From positions 372,001-436,000 of the forward strand of contig JPHH03000002.1 of assembly GCA_000750105.3 (NCBI GenBank): a DNA stretch of 64,000 bases, in the 5' to 3' direction. The position numbers were made by a program, and so were the translations under genes. Below the pieces are notes generated by a model. It made no database searches, was not told the DNA's origin, and saw only the letters and a list, made by a program, of their open reading frames with translations. Each line of letters opens with the position of its first letter. Positions within the stretch are counted from its first letter, which is position 1. The DNA comes from Tolypocladium sp. Sup5 PDA-1. Lineage: Eukaryota > Ascomycota > Sordariomycetes > Hypocreales > Ophiocordycipitaceae. Shown here in pieces: positions 9,570 to 21,560 of this stretch.

Positions 9570-12038
9570 CTAAATGGACCTCCCCAGGATATTGAACCCC
9601 TTCACCGGCGCAAAATCGTCCGCCTGGAGGAACAGCCCCAGATCGCCCAACGCGTCGTCCCCCTCCCAGTGCCCGTTGACGAGGTTAAAGTACTGATCCT
9701 CGAGCAGCTCGTCCTGCATGCGCGTCTGGTCCAGCGCCGGCGACAGCAGGGCCTCGCGCCGGGGCGGCGGCATGGGACTCGCGTCGGCCGTGCCGGGCGC
9801 CGTCTCCGATCTCTTCGTCGCGCCGCTGAAGTCGTTGGCCGAGCCGCCGTCGGCCTGCGCCGCGTGCAGGCGCTCGGCGATGGAGCGGTCGAGGTACTGC
9901 AGGAAGAGGTCCAATACGTTGTTGTTGATGCGCCAGTATTTCTGGATCTCCTTGAGGCAGAGTAGGCACATCTGCGCGCGGTGCTCTGCGATTCGCCGGG
10001 AGACGCCGATGCCGCGGCGGATGCTGATGGCGTGGATGCAGAGCGCTGCGAAGAGACTCGTGATCCTGCCCGGCGGTTAGCTCTCTGAGATCTGGTGCAA
10101 GGGTGACGTTTGGTGCTGTTGTACGTACAAATGCATTTGCCCGTAGCGTAGGGTTCCGTGCGTCGACATGTCCTCGGCGATCCTGCTGATTCGACAGGCG
10201 GCGCTGGTGACGACCTGGTTACACTTGTTACCTTCGTCGTATCGCAGGAAGCTGTTTCTGTGTATGAGAATGCGGAGATGGCTTCACATGATTTGCGTCA
10301 GCGACGGGCGGCTAAACCTGAGTGGAGGTATCTGGGACATACTTGTATGCTAGGTGTAAGAGACACGTCCAGACGGACTCGCTGCCCTCGTCGGCCGCGT
10401 ACTTCATGCTGTCCGGGAGGCTGTTCTTCCACGCCTCGAGCGACTTGTCGAGGCCCTCTACGTCCACGGCCGTAGATGCCGGCTGGCCGGGAGAGAAGTG
10501 AAGGTCGATGATTCGGCCAACTGCGAATGGATTAGCGAATTTCCCGCGTTGCGTCGGATAAAGTGAAACCACGCGACGGGGTGACGGACGTAGTCTTGCC
10601 ATCTCAACCATTTTGATTGCGTATGTGATGTGCTCGGGCTGACAGGACCCGAAGAGTGGGTTGTTGGAACAGTAGACTTCGGACTCGAGGTCGCTCGCGC
10701 TGAGAGGCTCAATGTCGCAGTCTTCGTCCCTGATGCGACTGGGTAGTCCCAGCGCAGCAGCGACTTGCCGTTCTCTGACCTGCATGTTTGCGTCAGCCCA
10801 GCGTGCAGATGCGAGGCGATTGGGGAACTCGTACGTATATGGACCACCATATCCTGCGCCTCATCCGCGTCATGTGCGTATTCTTCGACAAGGCCGACTT
10901 GGGTCTTCAGGACTGTTAGATGGAACTCGGCATCGAGCAACGACCAATACTCACGATCTGTGCAGGCCATACGACTCGGACAGGGTAATGACAACCCCGA
11001 GCCAGTACCTCACGTCGCGCACGTCGGCCGGGCCGCCCCTCCAGAAGCTCATGAGGAATATGGACTGGATGAGGATGATCTCGTCCTTTTCCCAGTCGGC
11101 GTGAAACAGCAGCCTCGCCCGGGTGTACAGCAGGCGCTTTGCCTCGGAGCGGTCCTCGAAGCCCATGGCCACAATGGTCTCGTCGTCGCAGTACGTCGCG
11201 CCGATGAAGAGCATGGCCTGCAGGAGGAAGCGCGAGAGGTCCATGGCGGCGAGGCGCCGGGTGATCTCGGCGCGGTCCAGGATGGGGAACGACGGGTGGA
11301 ACCAGGTGAAGTAGGCCTGGAGCGCAGGGAGGCAGGTCTGCAGGTCCGGCAGGGTGAGGGCGCCCTCGTCGCGGAGGTAGCGCATGGTGCCGGCGCTGGT
11401 GCCGGCGCCCTCGGACTGCGACTGCGACCCGGGGCTGCCGGGGATGGGGAACGTGAGGCGCGGCTTCTGGCCGGAGGCGCTGCCGGCCCCCCCGGCGGCG
11501 GCGGCCTCGTCGCCCGGCACCAGGGTCAGGAAGTTGGACTCGCCGAAGAACAGCGTGCCGGCCGCCGAGGCCGACGACGGCGTCTCGGCGTTGTCGGGCG
11601 CGGGGGGCGGCGCCGGGGCGATGCGCTGCGGCGAGGGCCGGTAGCCGCTGGGGGGGAGGCTGAAGTCGTTTTCGGGCGCGAGTGAAGCCTCGGCGATGCT
11701 CGACGACGGCGGCCGCACCGCATCGCCTGCGTGGCGGGGGCTCAGCGACGCGCTGGCGTCCGTCGCGGCCAGGGGCTGGAGCCGGCGCGAGCGACGAGGA
11801 TATCTGCGACAATGCATCAGGGACGGCGCAGACACGACGCCAGGGCTCGCTCGCTCGCTCACCTGCCCCTCCGCGACGGGAGGATCTCGCACTTGGCGCC
11901 GGACGCCGCGCAGTTGGAGCAGGGCTGCACCTCGGTCACGTTGCACTTGACGCGGCGGCCGTTGCACTCGCGACAGGCGTGCTTTGCGCGCGTCTTCTTG
12001 GGCTTCATGGTGGCGCCGGTCGACGCGGGCGGTGCCAT
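9570..12038 (-). CDS. Zn(2)Cys(6) transcription factor with fungal-specific regulatory domain
   Basis: Seven exons (12038-11863, 11803-10955, 10904-10835, 10779-10590, 10520-10343, 10257-10129, 10065-9570) total 2088 bases, 695 aa. The zinc cluster is near the N-terminus: ACRECNGRRVKC, then CSNCAASGAKCEI. A disordered Pro/Ala/Ser-rich linker follows, then the regulatory domain with ILDRAEITRRLAAMDLSRFL, RRRIWWSIYVRERQVAAALG and LGRIIDLHFSPGQP. The arrangement resembles cutinase-factor/AmdR-like regulators; the target is unknown. The fourth intron (10589-10521, donor GTCCGT) is 69 bases and stop-free, so its retention would add 23 residues in frame. The third exon uses an AAG acceptor. Start at 12038 or, 30 bases later, MKPKKTRAK at 12008. 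It is convergent with the flavin oxidase. Confidence 0.88.
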
Positions 12039-12554
12039 CGGGCACGGGGGCTGTGTGGTCTGGCGGCCTCAATGCCGGGGGCGCATTGAGACGGGGGTGG
12101 GTTGGTTCATGGGAGGATTGAACCCCAATGCGCTCCTGTGGTGTCGCCGGGCGAGCGTATGAGGCTTTCAGTTGCTGCGCTCAGAAACTGGTGGATGTGG
12201 TTGTGAGAAGAGACGAGAGTCGCGCGCTGAAAATATGGGCACGGCGGATCTTTCACTGCAGTGACTGTGAGTGAGCATCGACGCTGCTTTGGCTTACAAC
12301 CGCAAGCGCCAACCTGGGCCAAACGTCCAATGTGACAGAAAACCTCGCAAATGGAATCAAGGGTTTGAGAGGAATGCATTTTCTCCCCTCTTTTGTTCTT
12401 CTTCAAGATTAACGACGCCCTCGATGAGTCTGCAGTGCCCATATCCAGCCCTCTGCGTCCTATTCATCAGTGAACACTCAACCATGTTCAACTATCCTTC
12501 CACAAGGCATCGACTATTAATACCACACACCTCATCGCATCCACGCTCTCATTC
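12039..12554. other. Promoter of the Zn2Cys6 regulator; 3' flank of acyl-CoA dehydrogenase
   Basis: 516 bases, AT-richer and with CT-rich tracts; no gene, repeat or RNA seen. Confidence 0.5.
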
Positions 12555-13901
12555 CTAGTAACTCCGCGGCAGCTCCAGCACCTTTTCACCAATGTAATTC
12601 AGAATCATCTCCCTGCTCACGGGCGCAATGCGCGGCACCAAGCACTCCCTGAACCACCGCTCGACGTCGTACTCGGCCGCGTAGCCCATGCCGCCGTGCG
12701 TGAGCACCGCGCGCTCGCAGGCCGTGAACGCGGCCTCGGCGGCGATGTACTTGGCGCTGTTGGCGGCGATGCCGACGGCGTCCTGCTTTATGGAGGCGTC
12801 CGTCTTGCTGGCGTCGTACAGACGCGCGGCGTGGTACGTCGCCAGCTTCGCGGCCTCGAGGCGGACGTAGGCGTCGGCCAAGGGATGGGCGATGCCTTGG
12901 TTCATACCGATGGGCCGCTCGAAGACGACTCTTTCTCGTGCGTACGCTGCTGCCTTTGACAGCGCGGCGTATCCCAAGCCGAGAGCTTCGCCGGCTAGCA
13001 GACATCTCTCGGCGTTCATGCCGTGGAGTATCATCTTGAAGCCTTTGCCTTCCTCCCCGATGAGCGTCCCGGCCGGGATGTGATAGTTGTCGAAGAATAC
13101 CTCGTTTGCATCGACGGCCCGGCCGCCCATCTTTTTGATCCGACGCATTTCCAGGCCGGGCTGGCTGCGGTCGAGGTTGATGCAGAATAGCGAGAGGCCT
13201 TCGCTCGGTTTGCTAACCCGGTCTCGTGGCGTCGTGCGCGCGAGCAGCATCATCTTCGACGCGACCTGCGCGCATGTGATCCAGATCTTCTGGCCGGTGA
13301 CGCTGTACCCGCCGTCGACCTTGTCCGCCGTCGTCGCCAGGCTCAGCGTGTTGAGGCCCGCGTTGGGCTCCGTGACGCCAAAGCATACGCGCCACTTCCC
13401 GGATATGATGTTCGGGACCGTCTCCCGCAGCTGCTCCTGCGTGCCAAACTTGGCCAGCGGCTGCGTCGCGTACACGTTGGCGTGAATCGCTTGTGCCCCA
13501 GCCATGCCGGCGCCCGACTCGGCGATGGTCTGCATCATCATGGTCGCCTCGGAAATGCCCAGGCCGGCGCCGCCCAGCGACTCCGGGAGCGCGATGCCCA
13601 GCCAGCCGGCCTTTGCCAGGGCGGCGTGGAACTCTTTCGGGTCCTGCTCCTGTTGGTCGTGCTCTTGCCAATACGTGTTGGGGAACTGGGAGCATATTTG
13701 GCCCACTGCCTCTCGGACCATGAGCTGGTTCTCTGTGAAGCCTGTGGTCTCCATGACCCGCCGGGGAGGTGTCGAGGAGAAGGCTCGACGCCCCGGGCCT
13801 GGCGCCTCGTTCTGTCTCGATGCGCAGCGGCATGTTGCTGGGCCCTTTGCAGATGCTGATCCGCAGAACGGCCGTATTCTATGCAAGAGTGAGCGGGACA
13901 T
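12555..13901 (-). CDS. Mitochondrial acyl-CoA dehydrogenase
   Basis: An intronless 448-aa flavoenzyme. Residues 1-50 are rich in Arg/Ser/Ala and lack acids up to about residue 32 (MSRSLLHRIRPFCGSASAKG ... RRAFSSTPPRR), a mitochondrial presequence. FGVTEPNAGLN is the FAD-side signature (the usual mammalian form is xxTEPxAGSD), KIWITCAQ the second signature region, and HGGMGYAAEYDVERWFRECL the C-terminal signature. In GMNAERCLLAGEALGLGY a Glu sits where isovaleryl- and long-chain-type enzymes keep the catalytic base, so I lean to that subgroup. It would oxidise an acyl-CoA to the 2-enoyl-CoA with electrons going to ETF. The exact chain length or branched substrate cannot be told. Long intronless coding is notable beside intron-rich neighbours. 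Confidence 0.92.
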   Translation of the reverse strand: MSRSLLHRIRPFCGSASAKGPATCRCASRQNEAPGPGRRAFSSTPPRRVMETTGFTENQLMVREAVGQICSQFPNTYWQEHDQQEQDPKEFHAALAKAGWLGIALPESLGGAGLGISEATMMMQTIAESGAGMAGAQAIHANVYATQPLAKFGTQEQLRETVPNIISGKWRVCFGVTEPNAGLNTLSLATTADKVDGGYSVTGQKIWITCAQVASKMMLLARTTPRDRVSKPSEGLSLFCINLDRSQPGLEMRRIKKMGGRAVDANEVFFDNYHIPAGTLIGEEGKGFKMILHGMNAERCLLAGEALGLGYAALSKAAAYARERVVFERPIGMNQGIAHPLADAYVRLEAAKLATYHAARLYDASKTDASIKQDAVGIAANSAKYIAAEAAFTACERAVLTHGGMGYAAEYDVERWFRECLVPRIAPVSREMILNYIGEKVLELPRSY

Positions 13902-14302
13902 GATGAATTCTCAATTGACCAACATTTACACGTCGCGTGTCGAAGCATGGAGTCTCAACTTATACGCAGCCAATGGTCGTCGCATTATTGAGGAGCATTC
14001 CCGCGCTGAGCCCGGGCTCTGTGGGCGTTGACCATACAGCCGACTCTACAGCTCCAGCGGTAACGTTAAGCGGGCTTCCAGTTGATGCCAGGGGCCAAAT
14101 AGCCGAACACCCGCCGTCAATGCTTCCCACCATTCATCCAACCTAACCTCGGCTCCAGCTCACCTCTCGATTCAGCACCGTCATTCAATGATCCAGTACG
14201 GACTACTTCATATTACGCACAATCGCCATTCCTTGCTCGGAGATGGTGCAAATTTCTCTCTTAGAACGGTCGCTATGGTCTTTTATAATGCAACCCGAAT
14301 GT
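13902..14302. other. Upstream region of acyl-CoA dehydrogenase; 3' flank of glycoside hydrolase
   Basis: 401 bases with no recognised element. Tandem promoter/terminator spacer by position. Confidence 0.5.
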
Positions 14303-16322
14303 CTAGGCGCTGCAGAGCGTAAAGTCGTCCAGTCCAGCATCCGGCACCACGTCCTTGGGCAAACACAGCTGAATGTGTTCCCCCTTCAGGTTCTTGAACA
14401 CTCGCGAATACTCTCTCTATTGTGGCCGCAGCATTAGCCTCCGCTCGACGCATATCGCGACGCTGATTCTCCGAAGCTTGGGGGAAACAAAAAGGGGCAA
14501 GCCTTACCTCTGTTATCGAAATGAACTCGTTGTACTTGCCGTCCTTCTTCAACTTGTCGCGCACAAGATCGCCAACCCCGCCCAGGAGAGCCACGACCGT
14601 GGTGATCTTGCTATCCCAAGTGACCAGCGCCGAGACCAGTTCGCCGTCGACTCTCGTAGACTCTGTGCTTCCATATGGGTCTGACGGACAGAGAGCTGGT
14701 GTTAGCTCGGTTGTGCCCCCTGGCGAAGGATGCGTCTCGCAGCAGGGGCAGCACTCACTCTGCATCTTCTTTGCCACGACCATGTTGCGCCACCACGCGA
14801 GCCCCACGGACTTGTCAAACATGATTGTTGGCCAGGCGCCGTACGGGGTAATGACGTCGTGGTACTGCTCTTTCTGGCTCGCAATGGATGGGATGCCGGC
14901 GGGGGAGATGTACCCGATGATGGTGTCGGTTTTGGGGTCCGTCGAGTTGTTCACTGACGCGAAAAGCCCGGGCACCTTGGTCACGACGGAGTTGCAGGTT
15001 CTCGCCCGCTCGGCGTTGTGGTAAAGGCGCCTGTTCAAGATCACTGCCGTCAGCTGGCTCCTTTTCCGGGTTTGACTGCAACGAAGAGCGCAAGATGCAT
15101 CGGGGGCATGACGAGGGACCTACCGGACAATGTCCACGTCGTAGTACGGCATCTCCAAGACTTTCCATGGCTCGTGGCTCGAGAACCAATACCCTGTACC
15201 AGTGGTCAGTGCCACTTGGGTGAAGTGCAAGAGAACATGACAGCTGCTCACCTTGCTCGACCGTGATGGGACCAACCCCTCCCATGTTATACTCGACGCT
15301 CACCAGCTTCGCTCGCTTCACCTTCCAGAGCTCGTCCTTGTCATTCTTGGACAGATTGCTAAAGAGGTTGACAAAGTGCGTAAACAGCTCGCCTTCGTAT
15401 GGATCGTCAAGGTAATTGGTGCCTTCGCACTGGTACTTTTGGCCCGCGCTGGTGACTGGCAGCGTCTGGTCCTTGATGGTGGTTACGGCGCAAACGTGAC
15501 CGGAGCCGGCATAGAACACGGGCACCGCGGTCGTCTTGGTATAGTCGAACCACTGCTGCCATCCCTTTGCCAGCTGGACGAATGACGGCTTGCAAGTCTT
15601 TTGCAGTGCCTGGATGCAAGCATAAACGGCCCAGAGAAGTTCACTAGAATACGGGTCAGCAACTTTCCGCCCCGGTTCGGCTCCAAGTCAAGGAATTATG
15701 TTCCATACCCATTGTCCAGCGCCGGTACGCGGTTGACCCAGTCCCAGGTCGGCTGCACGTCGTTGCCGCTGGTCGTCATCCACGGCAGAAACCCGCCGAA
15801 CCCGGGATACGTCGCGTTGAAGCGAAGATACGTCTGGAGCTTCTTCTCCAGTATAGAGGCCGCGAACCCGGGCGCCGCGGACGGCTTGTCGGGGGTGAGG
15901 AACCGCGCCGCCTCGGGGGACCCAGCAATGGCACGGGCATAGAGCATGATCTGAAGGGCCTGTTTCCGTGTAAGCACAGCACTCGTCGGAATGCAGAGAG
16001 CAAACCGGAAACAAACCTCTTTACTGGCCGCACTAAACGGGTGCTTGGCGGTGCGTTCGCCCGTGGTCCAATTGAGCTGCGTCCCGTCGTAGCTCATTCC
16101 ATTGGCAGAGTTGTAAGCCACGTCGTTTTGATGAAACTTTCCCTCCCAGAACAGGAGATCCTGTTCGAAGCCGCGGGGATTGGCAAGTAGTTTCTGCTGA
16201 GTCCATTTCGACGCAAAGCGGCACGACGGCTGGGCACCGCGCTGCTCGTGGCCGGCCGAGGGCAACGCCGACGCGCCTGTCAACCCAGAAAGGGCCAGGA
16301 GGCCTTCCAGCAACAGCTTCAT
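14303..16322 (-). CDS. Secreted glycoside hydrolase, probable GH162 endo-beta-1,2-glucanase
   Basis: Seven exons (16322-16017, 15959-15709, 15643-15252, 15193-15124, 15030-14759, 14680-14508, 14416-14303) give 1578 bases, 525 aa. MKLLLEGLLALSGLTGASA is a clear signal peptide. Aromatic, Gly-rich and helical segments such as LLFWEGKFHQNDVAYNSANG, YPGFGGFLPWMTTSGNDVQP and PYGAWPTIMFDKSVGLAWWR suggest an (alpha/alpha)6-barrel hydrolase. I assign GH162 because the architecture and the acidic positions fit what I recall of the Talaromyces enzyme TfSGL (acid Glu262, base Asp446): here Glu259 in QCEGTNYLDD and Asp442 in STRVDGELVS have nearly the same spacing. That comparison is from memory. Endo-beta-1,2-glucanases release sophorose and short sophoro-oligosaccharides. 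It is divergent from a regulator and followed by a GH1 enzyme and a sugar carrier. Confidence 0.6.
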
Positions 16323-16823
16323 GTTGAATCAACAAGTATGAACAAGGGGCTATGAATTAGGATCTGGCGGAAGACGGCCAATTGGAACTGCTCAGTGACG
16401 GTCATCTGCCTCAGCTCGTTCAATGCCAGACGGCACACGAGGATTATTTATAGGCGCCTTTCGATGATGCCGTACGACATGAGGCGCGGCAACACTTCAC
16501 CAGGGCCGTACCTTTTTGGCCGACAAGCCAGGTACGTACGTAACTTGCAATATTTAGGCTCATAAACGACATGGCGATCTTCTTCCCCAAATCCCCATCC
16601 ACCCCCAGCTTCTGCACCCCCGCTCGCTCGGCTTTGAGGGGAAGCTGAAGCCGCGTCGTGCCATGGTTGCGGAGAAATGGACTGCAACCCAAATTCAATA
16701 AAAAGGTGGAGTCTCGGCTGCAGCGTGGCGAGATTATCAGCCCATATTTGGCCGTCATAAATCCCCGGGGGCCCTCCCCTCAGTTTGCTGTCGTTTCTCC
16801 GATCTCACCAACCATCAAGTCAA
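16323..16823. promoter_or_regulatory. Shared divergent promoter of the glucanase and its neighbouring regulator
   Basis: 501 bases between two divergent starts. Two hexamers fitting the CreA consensus SYGGRG on the minus strand lie at 16603-16608 (CCCCAG) and 16618-16623 (CCCCGC), nine bases apart; paired CreA sites are typical of carbon-repressed CAZyme promoters. The inference rests on motif match alone. Confidence 0.35.
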
Positions 16824-18973
16824 ATGGCCTCAACAGGTGGAATGCCTGGCTCTCCTCCACGACCGCCATCCCCGGTTGCGGACAGGCCTCGCCGACGGCC
16901 CGTCAGCAGGGCCTGCGATCGGTGCCGTCGCAGAAAGGCAAAGGTGAGTGGGCAGTTTCTCCGTCGGGGGATCTTGGGCGGCCCTTGGCTGGCTGTCTGT
17001 CATTGCGAGACACACAGCATGAACTGACAGAATCTCAACTCACGGTTATCAGTGTGACTACGTCAACTCCACCGGCAGCTGCACCCACTGCCGCGACAAC
17101 GATGTACGCTGCACGTTTGACCTGCCGCTGGCGAGGCGTGGTCCCAAGTCCAAGAAGAGAGCCGAGTTGTCGGTTCCGCTCGGTCCCGGGCCCGGCGCTG
17201 GCCCTGGCCCCGTCTCGTCTTTCTCCGCCCACGGCCCTCTCCCGCCGGTCTCACTCCCCAACAGCGCTAACAACAATGCCGGTGGACCGGCTTTCGCCAG
17301 CCCTTCCAACTCGTCTGCGGCGTCGTGGGAACCGGTGGGGGGCCTGAGCATCAGCCATGTGCTCTCCCCGCCGGCGGTTCGCGACTTTACCGCCCCGAGT
17401 CCCCAAGCTCCGGGGGGCCATCCCATGTCGGCACTGAATCGCTGGCACAGCCTATCAAGGGCCTTGGCCTTGCGGAACACGAACATGGAGCGGATCGTGA
17501 ATCGCTGCCTTGATCTCTTCTTCGAGTACCTATACCCGCTTACACCCCTGGTACACGAACCAAGCCTCCGGGATGGCCTGGCGTTCTTCATCAACCAATG
17601 CTCCTCGGCGGCAGGCACCCAGCCACCGTCTCACGTAGAGCTGGAAACTAGCCCGTCAAATATCACGAGTGTCGGGGAATCGTGGTCCAGGTTCCCCCGG
17701 GATGCGCGCTCCAACTCCATGTCTGGCGGGGAGACTCTGAAGACCTGGCCAGACGCGACCTTCACCTTCATCACGGCGGTCTGCGCCGAGGCGGCGTTTC
17801 TGCTCCCCAAGGACTTATTCCCCGAAGGAGAAACTGTTGCCGACGTCTTCCTCGAAGCCTCGCGCGACTGCCTCAACCACTACCTGGAGGCGGACCTCGA
17901 AAGCCCCAACGCCAACTCCATCACCATCCGCTACTTTCACTCCAACTGTGTCCACGCGGCCGGGAAGCCCAAGTACTCTTGGCACATCTTTGGCGAGGCC
18001 ACTAGGCTCGCGCAGGTGATGCGGCTTCATGAAGAGGCGTCGCTCGAGGGCTTGTATCCAATCGAGGCCGAGCTGCGGCGCCGGGCCTTTTGGATCGTGT
18101 ACATGGGCGACAAGTCCGCGGCGATTCTCAACAACCGGCCCATCACCATTCACAAGTTCTCCTTCGAGTCGGGCATTACCACCGCGTACCCTACCGGTCT
18201 CGAGGACCAGCCGCCGTCGATGGGTTCGTCCGCCGACGCCACCTCGAGGACGCCGGATACCGTCCGCCGGAGTTTCATCGATGGCTTCAACGCAAACCTG
18301 CGGCTTTGGCAGGCTGCCGCGGACCTGTTGCTCGAGATTCGGATGTTCCAGGATCAGCGGTCGTCTGAGTTTCCCAGTACCGCGCAAACTGAGATGTTGT
18401 TGACTGAGGATGAGCGGCAGCGTCTGGACACCCTCTACGTGAACTTCATCACATGTCTTGATGACTTGCCGCCGTACTTGCAGTCTTACACGTTTGCGGC
18501 CATTGCAAGTGGAGGCAAGCAGACCACTCAGTCCACCCAGTTCATCATCCAATGCGCGAACCTGCAGGTCTCATTCCATTGCCTGCGTATGGTCATTACG
18601 CAAAAGTTTGAGGACATCTCATACTTTGCTCCAGGGGCTGAGCAGGCGGATCTGAGGAAGACGGAGATTGTTCGAGACATGCTGCGAGTGATGCACGAAG
18701 CGCCATTCTGGTCGCTGCAGGTCAACGGGGAACCATACGTAAGATTCCCTTCTTCTTTGTGACCCGAAGCAAGCCACTAACCGTGCTGTCCGAGAAAAGG
18801 TGGAAAAGATCCGGCTCATAGGGGCGAGTCTGCTGGCCATCATCCATCGCAACCAGACGTCCCCCCTCGGCGCCCGAGCACGCGGTGATTTCAGCGTGCT
18901 TCTGGACATCTTGACGAGGCTGGATTCGAAAGCCTCTGATGCGCTTAGGAGCAACTCGACTTTTGCTTTGTAG
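16824..18973 (+). CDS. Zn(2)Cys(6) transcription factor, candidate regulator of the glucan-utilisation genes
   Basis: Three exons (16824-16943, 17053-18738, 18800-18973) give 659 aa. The zinc cluster is split by intron 1 right after RACDRCRRRKAK and resumes CDYVNSTGSCTHCRDNDVRC, giving all six cysteines. A basic patch (RRGPKSKKRAE) and a Pro/Gly/Ser-rich linker follow. The regulatory domain (fungal_trans) starts near YLYPLTPLVHEPSLRDGLAF and includes HIFGEATRLAQVMRLHEEAS and RRRAFWIVYMGDKSAAILNN. The last short exon adds VEKIRLIGASLLAIIHRNQT. It shares a 500-bp divergent promoter with the secreted glucanase and its 3' end faces the GH1 gene, so I infer that it controls them. I cannot match it to a named regulator. 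Confidence 0.9.
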
Positions 18974-19243
18974 TGTAGGATGTGTTGTGTGTTTGTACCG
19001 GGTTGAGCGTCTCATACTGTCAGATTACAGGTGCAAATTGTACACATATGTAAGAGTAGCAGCGATGGATACCCTAACGTATTTCTTCTCCATTCCTGTC
19101 TTAATACACACTCATTTGAGATGCCTGAATATAAACAAGGCGTGATGTGGCAGGTTCAAACAAAGCTGGTACAGAAATATGCTTGAGGGTCAATTCGTGT
19201 CCGTTCTCCTACTACCCTGTGCTGTATTTGATACAATCTGGCC

Positions 19244-20902
19244 TTAAGCCGCCACCTTGATGCCCTGCCTCTCAGCAAACATGTTCTTCAACAGCAGAGC
19301 CGACTTCTTTGGCGTCCGCTCCAAAGTGTTGTAGTCTGTAAATGTCACGCCAAAGCGCGGACCATATCCGTCGGACCATTCTGACAATGACAGCAATTAG
19401 TCGCAATGCCCATATCAACGTAAGAGCCAAAACGCGAGGCATCACTTACCCAGGTTATCCAGAAGCGCCCACGCAAAGTAGCCCTTGATCTCGGAGCCGT
19501 CTTCCTGTATGGACTTGCAGATGGCATCGAGGTGGGAGTCAAAGTACCGGATGCGGAACGGGTCATCGATGGCCTCGTCGCGCGTCATCTTGTCCTCGCC
19601 GGGGCAGGGGCAGCCGTTCTCTGTGATGTAGATGGGCTTGCCGTACAGCCGGTAGACTCGCGTCAGGTGCTTGCGGAACATGCCCGGGCACGAGCGGAGC
19701 CAGCCGAGGCCGCTCTCCTCGCCCACCGGAGTGCCGCTTTTGTTCTGCTGCAGCTCGTCGAGGTTGCCCATGTAGTCGGTTTCGCTGGCGGGGCTGTCGC
19801 GGTGCCGCGCAAACTGCGAGGTGTAGTAGTTCATGCCGTAAAAGTCCGTCTCTGCGGCTCGCAGCAGGGCGAAGTCGGCGTCGGTGAACGCGGGTAGCCG
19901 ATCACCAAGCTGCTCGCGCATGCAGCTGGGGTAATCTTGCTTGAGGCTGGACAAGGTCAGCGAAGCATCTCGAATGCGCGTGCGAGTGGCGTGCTCACAA
20001 TATAGGGTTGGCGAACCACCCGATGTGAAACTCCATCCTCCGCTCGGCGGCGGCGTGGTCGCGGTCGTCGGCGCTATCCCAAGGCTCGTAAAAGTCTCCG
20101 TTGAGCGAGATTCCAATCCGTCCCTTTTGCTTTTCCCGAAAGTCTTGATTGTAGGCAATCACTGCCCGAGTGTGGCTCATGATTTGCGCCTTGCCGACGA
20201 TCCACGGCTCAGTTGCGCTGTTGCCCTCGGTGCACTGGTCATTGGTGCTGCTTCGTCCAGGGGCATTTCCACCAGTGGCATAGCCCTTGATGCAACGTTA
20301 GCTTCACGGTAACACAGCAGATTGGCTTGACGTATTAGGGAGCGTCGGGGGCGGGGACTTACAAAAATCGACTGAATCCAGGGCTCGTTGAGGGTGATCC
20401 AGTCTTGAACCCGATCGCCGAATCGCTCAAAGCATACTCGGGCATACCTCTCAAAGTCCTTTTGAGACTCCTCCACGTCCAGCCATCCGCCGTAGCGATC
20501 GTGCAGTGCTTGCGGCAGGTCCCAGTGATACAGAGTCACCCACGGGGTGATGCCCCTTCTCACGAGCGCATCGATCAGCCTGTTGTAGAAGTCGATGCCG
20601 GCCTCGTTGACGGGGTCGTCCCGGCCGCCGAGAGGGATGATGCGGGACCAGGATATAGAGAACCGGTAGGCTTTTGCGCCGTACTTGGTCAGAAGCCCCA
20701 AATCCTCCTCATACCGGTGGTAGTGGTCGCATGCGACGTCTCCGTTGGCGCCCTTGGTCCGCGACGGCTCCAGATGGCAGAAGGTGTCCCATATGGACTT
20801 TTCGCGACCGTCTTCCGCGACCGCGCCTTCGATTTGGTAGGCTGCAGTTGCGAACCCCCATTCAAAGTCGGACGGCAGCGCCGAAGGCATAGGCTGGGCC
20901 AT
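19244..20902 (-). CDS. GH1 beta-glucosidase, cytosolic
   Basis: Four exons (20902-20363, 20285-19999, 19946-19450, 19380-19244) give 486 aa, the usual GH1 length. DFEWGFATAAYQIEGAVAED is the N-terminal GH1 signature. The acid/base Glu is in WITLNEPW and the nucleophile Glu in YITENG. YRFSISWSRIIP and the C-terminal WALLDNLGEWSDGYGPRFGV (aglycone-site Trp and Glu) are intact. There is no signal peptide, so it acts inside the cell, as Trichoderma Cel1A-type enzymes do, on imported di- and oligosaccharides such as cellobiose or sophorose, releasing glucose. It shares a 658-bp divergent promoter with the sugar transporter at 21561, the classic fungal transporter plus intracellular glucosidase pairing. 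Unequivocal family; linkage preference is inferred from the neighbours. Confidence 0.95.
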
Positions 20903-21560
20903 TTCGGAGTCTGTCTGTAGCTGCGGCTGCTGACGACTTCAACGGTTCTCGTCTCGTCCTGGAAGCGGAACTGGAACAGATGAGAGAGGCAACTGGCCGT
21001 GAAAACAGCTGGGCGACAGGAGCATACCCGCCACGAGATGGCCTCTATTATACAAACCAATGCGATACGTTTGGCGCAAGATGCGCGTAAATCGCCGACG
21101 AGTCCACCGGTCCATGACGTTTCTTACATGCTTCCGTCCCGCTTGTCGCAGTTGAGTTTCTATTTCCCCGAAATATTTCTCCGCCGGGGTACTCTGCCAG
21201 CTTCGCCGTTAACGGCGCCACCACCCGCTCAGCTGGGACCCTGATTCCGATCCAAACTTCCGCCGCCTACGAGTATTTCTCCGACGAGGTAATTCTCCGT
21301 TCTCACGGGCTGCCACACGTGGATTCCCCACGGGGAAGGCTTTCCCGCACCACCACCACTGTCTTGTTTCTGGCCTTGACGCGAGAAGGCATGACAAGTT
21401 GCCCGTCATGAACCTACTATATAGTCGCTCGTGATGGCCCCTTCAAATCCGTCGCATCTCCATGGGCCTTGCAATCACCAAGACTGCCACCAGCCTCTGA
21501 CCTGCTCCCATTCTTACCCGTCCTTGCAGATTTGCGCAGCCACGCCACCCCGGGTTCGTC
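20903..21560. promoter_or_regulatory. Shared divergent promoter of the GH1 beta-glucosidase and the sugar transporter
   Basis: 658 bases. One CreA-type hexamer CCGGGG is at 21184-21189, and a short palindrome CCCCACGGGG occurs near 21326. ACTATATAGTCGC at about 21415-21427 is a TATA-like element 135 bases before the transporter ATG. Motif-level evidence only. Confidence 0.35.

Noticed and set aside
10765..11685. 306-codon open frame on the plus strand
   Set aside because: Shadow of the Zn2Cys6 regulator on the other strand; Gly/Arg/Ala-rich composition typical of such frames.
12107..12180. Possible minus-strand tRNA with GGTTCAATCC near 12112-12121
   Set aside because: No A-box match or cloverleaf pairing upstream; sequence lies in an ordinary promoter region.
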